Shown here: one piece after another, positions 6,679-6,887 of the stretch
Layout of the letters: each line of letters begins with the position of its first letter
Numbering within the stretch: the first letter of the stretch is position 1
Assembly: GCA_030603485.1 (NCBI GenBank)
Contig: JAUVXS010000093.1
Location: 1-6,887, forward strand
Direction: 5' to 3'
Length of the DNA: 6,887 nucleotides
Source: Dehalococcoidia bacterium
GTDB taxonomy: Bacteria; Chloroflexota; Dehalococcoidia; GIF9; AB-539-J10
Program-made: the position numbers and the translations under genes
Notes under the pieces: generated by a model
Seen by the model: the letters and a program-made list of their open reading frames with translations, nothing else
What the model was told of the DNA's origin: nothing
Databases searched by the model: none

Positions 6679-6701
6679 ATATCCTCCATGAGGGAGGATA
6701 T
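6679..6701 (+). other. Perfect 9-bp inverted repeat between cooC and the hydrogenase gene
   Basis: ATATCCTCC (6679-6687) pairs exactly with GGAGGATAT (6693-6701) across a 5-base loop ATGAG. It lies nine bases after the cooC stop. The downstream side (GCTAGAATG) has no T run, so a Rho-independent terminator is unlikely in the plus direction. It could be an mRNA processing or stability element, or an operator. The arms contain CCTCC and GGAGG, so folding hides an SD-like sequence. The repeat itself is certain, but its function is inferred. Confidence 0.6.
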
Positions 6702-6737
6702 GCTAGAATGAATCTATAGAAAGGCAGGTAAGGGTTC

Positions 6738-6887
6738 ATGGATACGAAAGAATACCCGGCGATATGGTTACAAGCCGCTGGATGTACTGGCTGCTCAGTC
6801 TCTCTTCTCAATGTTATAAATCCCTCTATTAAAAACCTCTTAGTTGATGAAGTGCTCCCAGGCAGTCATATAAATCTAAGGTTCCAT
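6738..6887 (+). CDS. [NiFe]-hydrogenase small subunit, N-terminal 50 residues (partial)
   Basis: ATG 6738 opens a frame that runs off the right edge after 50 codons. AGGTAAGGG (6726-6734) supplies the ribosome binding site. The sequence IWLQAAGCTGCSVSLLN (residues 9-25) is the N-terminal signature of the hydrogenase small subunit, with C16 and C19 as the first two ligands of the proximal [4Fe-4S] cluster, followed by the NPSIKNLL helix. The LQxxGCTGCSVSLLN wording is closer to group 1/2 uptake-type enzymes than to the MvhG or HoxY types of group 3. No twin-arginine signal precedes the mature region, since the cluster motif begins at residue 16, so the protein is predicted cytoplasmic. It likely passes electrons between a downstream large subunit (outside the window) and the NuoE/NuoF module. 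Group assignment from 50 residues is tentative. Confidence 0.88.
   Translation, partial: MDTKEYPAIWLQAAGCTGCSVSLLNVINPSIKNLLVDEVLPGSHINLRFH

Noticed and set aside
6679..6701. Rho-independent terminator after cooC
   Set aside because: The stem is perfect, but neither side is followed by a T run in the direction of transcription.

Overview
The window is a chain of co-directional plus-strand genes for C1/CO and hydrogen metabolism. In order it holds the 3' end of cdhA (CODH/ACDS alpha subunit), cdhB (epsilon), cdhC (acetyl-CoA synthase catalytic subunit), the large subunit of the corrinoid iron-sulfur protein (acsC/cdhE), a NuoE-like and a NuoF-like NADH-dehydrogenase/hydrogenase module, a CooC-type nickel-insertion ATPase, and the 5' end of a [NiFe]-hydrogenase small subunit. 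Both ends are cut through genes, and about 95% of the window is coding. I see no tRNA, rRNA, CRISPR array or mobile element.

The organism is most likely a strictly anaerobic Wood-Ljungdahl (acetyl-CoA pathway) bacterium from an uncultured or deep-branching lineage. The bacterial signs are strong Shine-Dalgarno sequences, HndA/HndC-style NuoE/NuoF proteins and CooC. The CODH part is of the archaeal type instead. It has a CdhA-like C-terminus followed by the epsilon subunit CdhB, and a 415-residue CdhC without the N-terminal CODH-docking domain of the classical ~730-residue bacterial AcsB. Such hybrid loci are known from several uncultured bacterial phyla. I cannot name the phylum from the sequence, and an archaeal host is not strictly excluded.

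Region by region: 3-1957 is a tightly packed cdhA-cdhB-cdhC block. Positions 1958-2038 are a short spacer with AGCT-rich repeats. Positions 2039-3917 hold acsC and nuoE, which are adjacent or overlapping. Positions 3918-3986 are an AT-rich spacer. Positions 3987-6670 are nuoF and cooC, overlapping by ATGA. Positions 6671-6737 hold a perfect 9-bp hairpin, and the hydrogenase gene runs from 6738 off the end. acsD (small CFeSP subunit), acsE (methyltransferase), a NuoG-like subunit and the hydrogenase large subunit are not in the window.

Working model: CdhA/CdhB interconvert CO2 and CO. CdhC joins CO, a methyl group delivered by the corrinoid protein, and CoA into acetyl-CoA. CooC loads nickel. 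NuoE/NuoF link NAD(H) to iron-sulfur electron carriers, and the hydrogenase would supply or remove electrons as H2. The most notable oddity is that one of the four cysteines expected to bind the [4Fe-4S] part of the ACS A-cluster is a serine (Ser210). There is also a clear shift in arginine codon use between the cdh block and the nuoF/cooC block.
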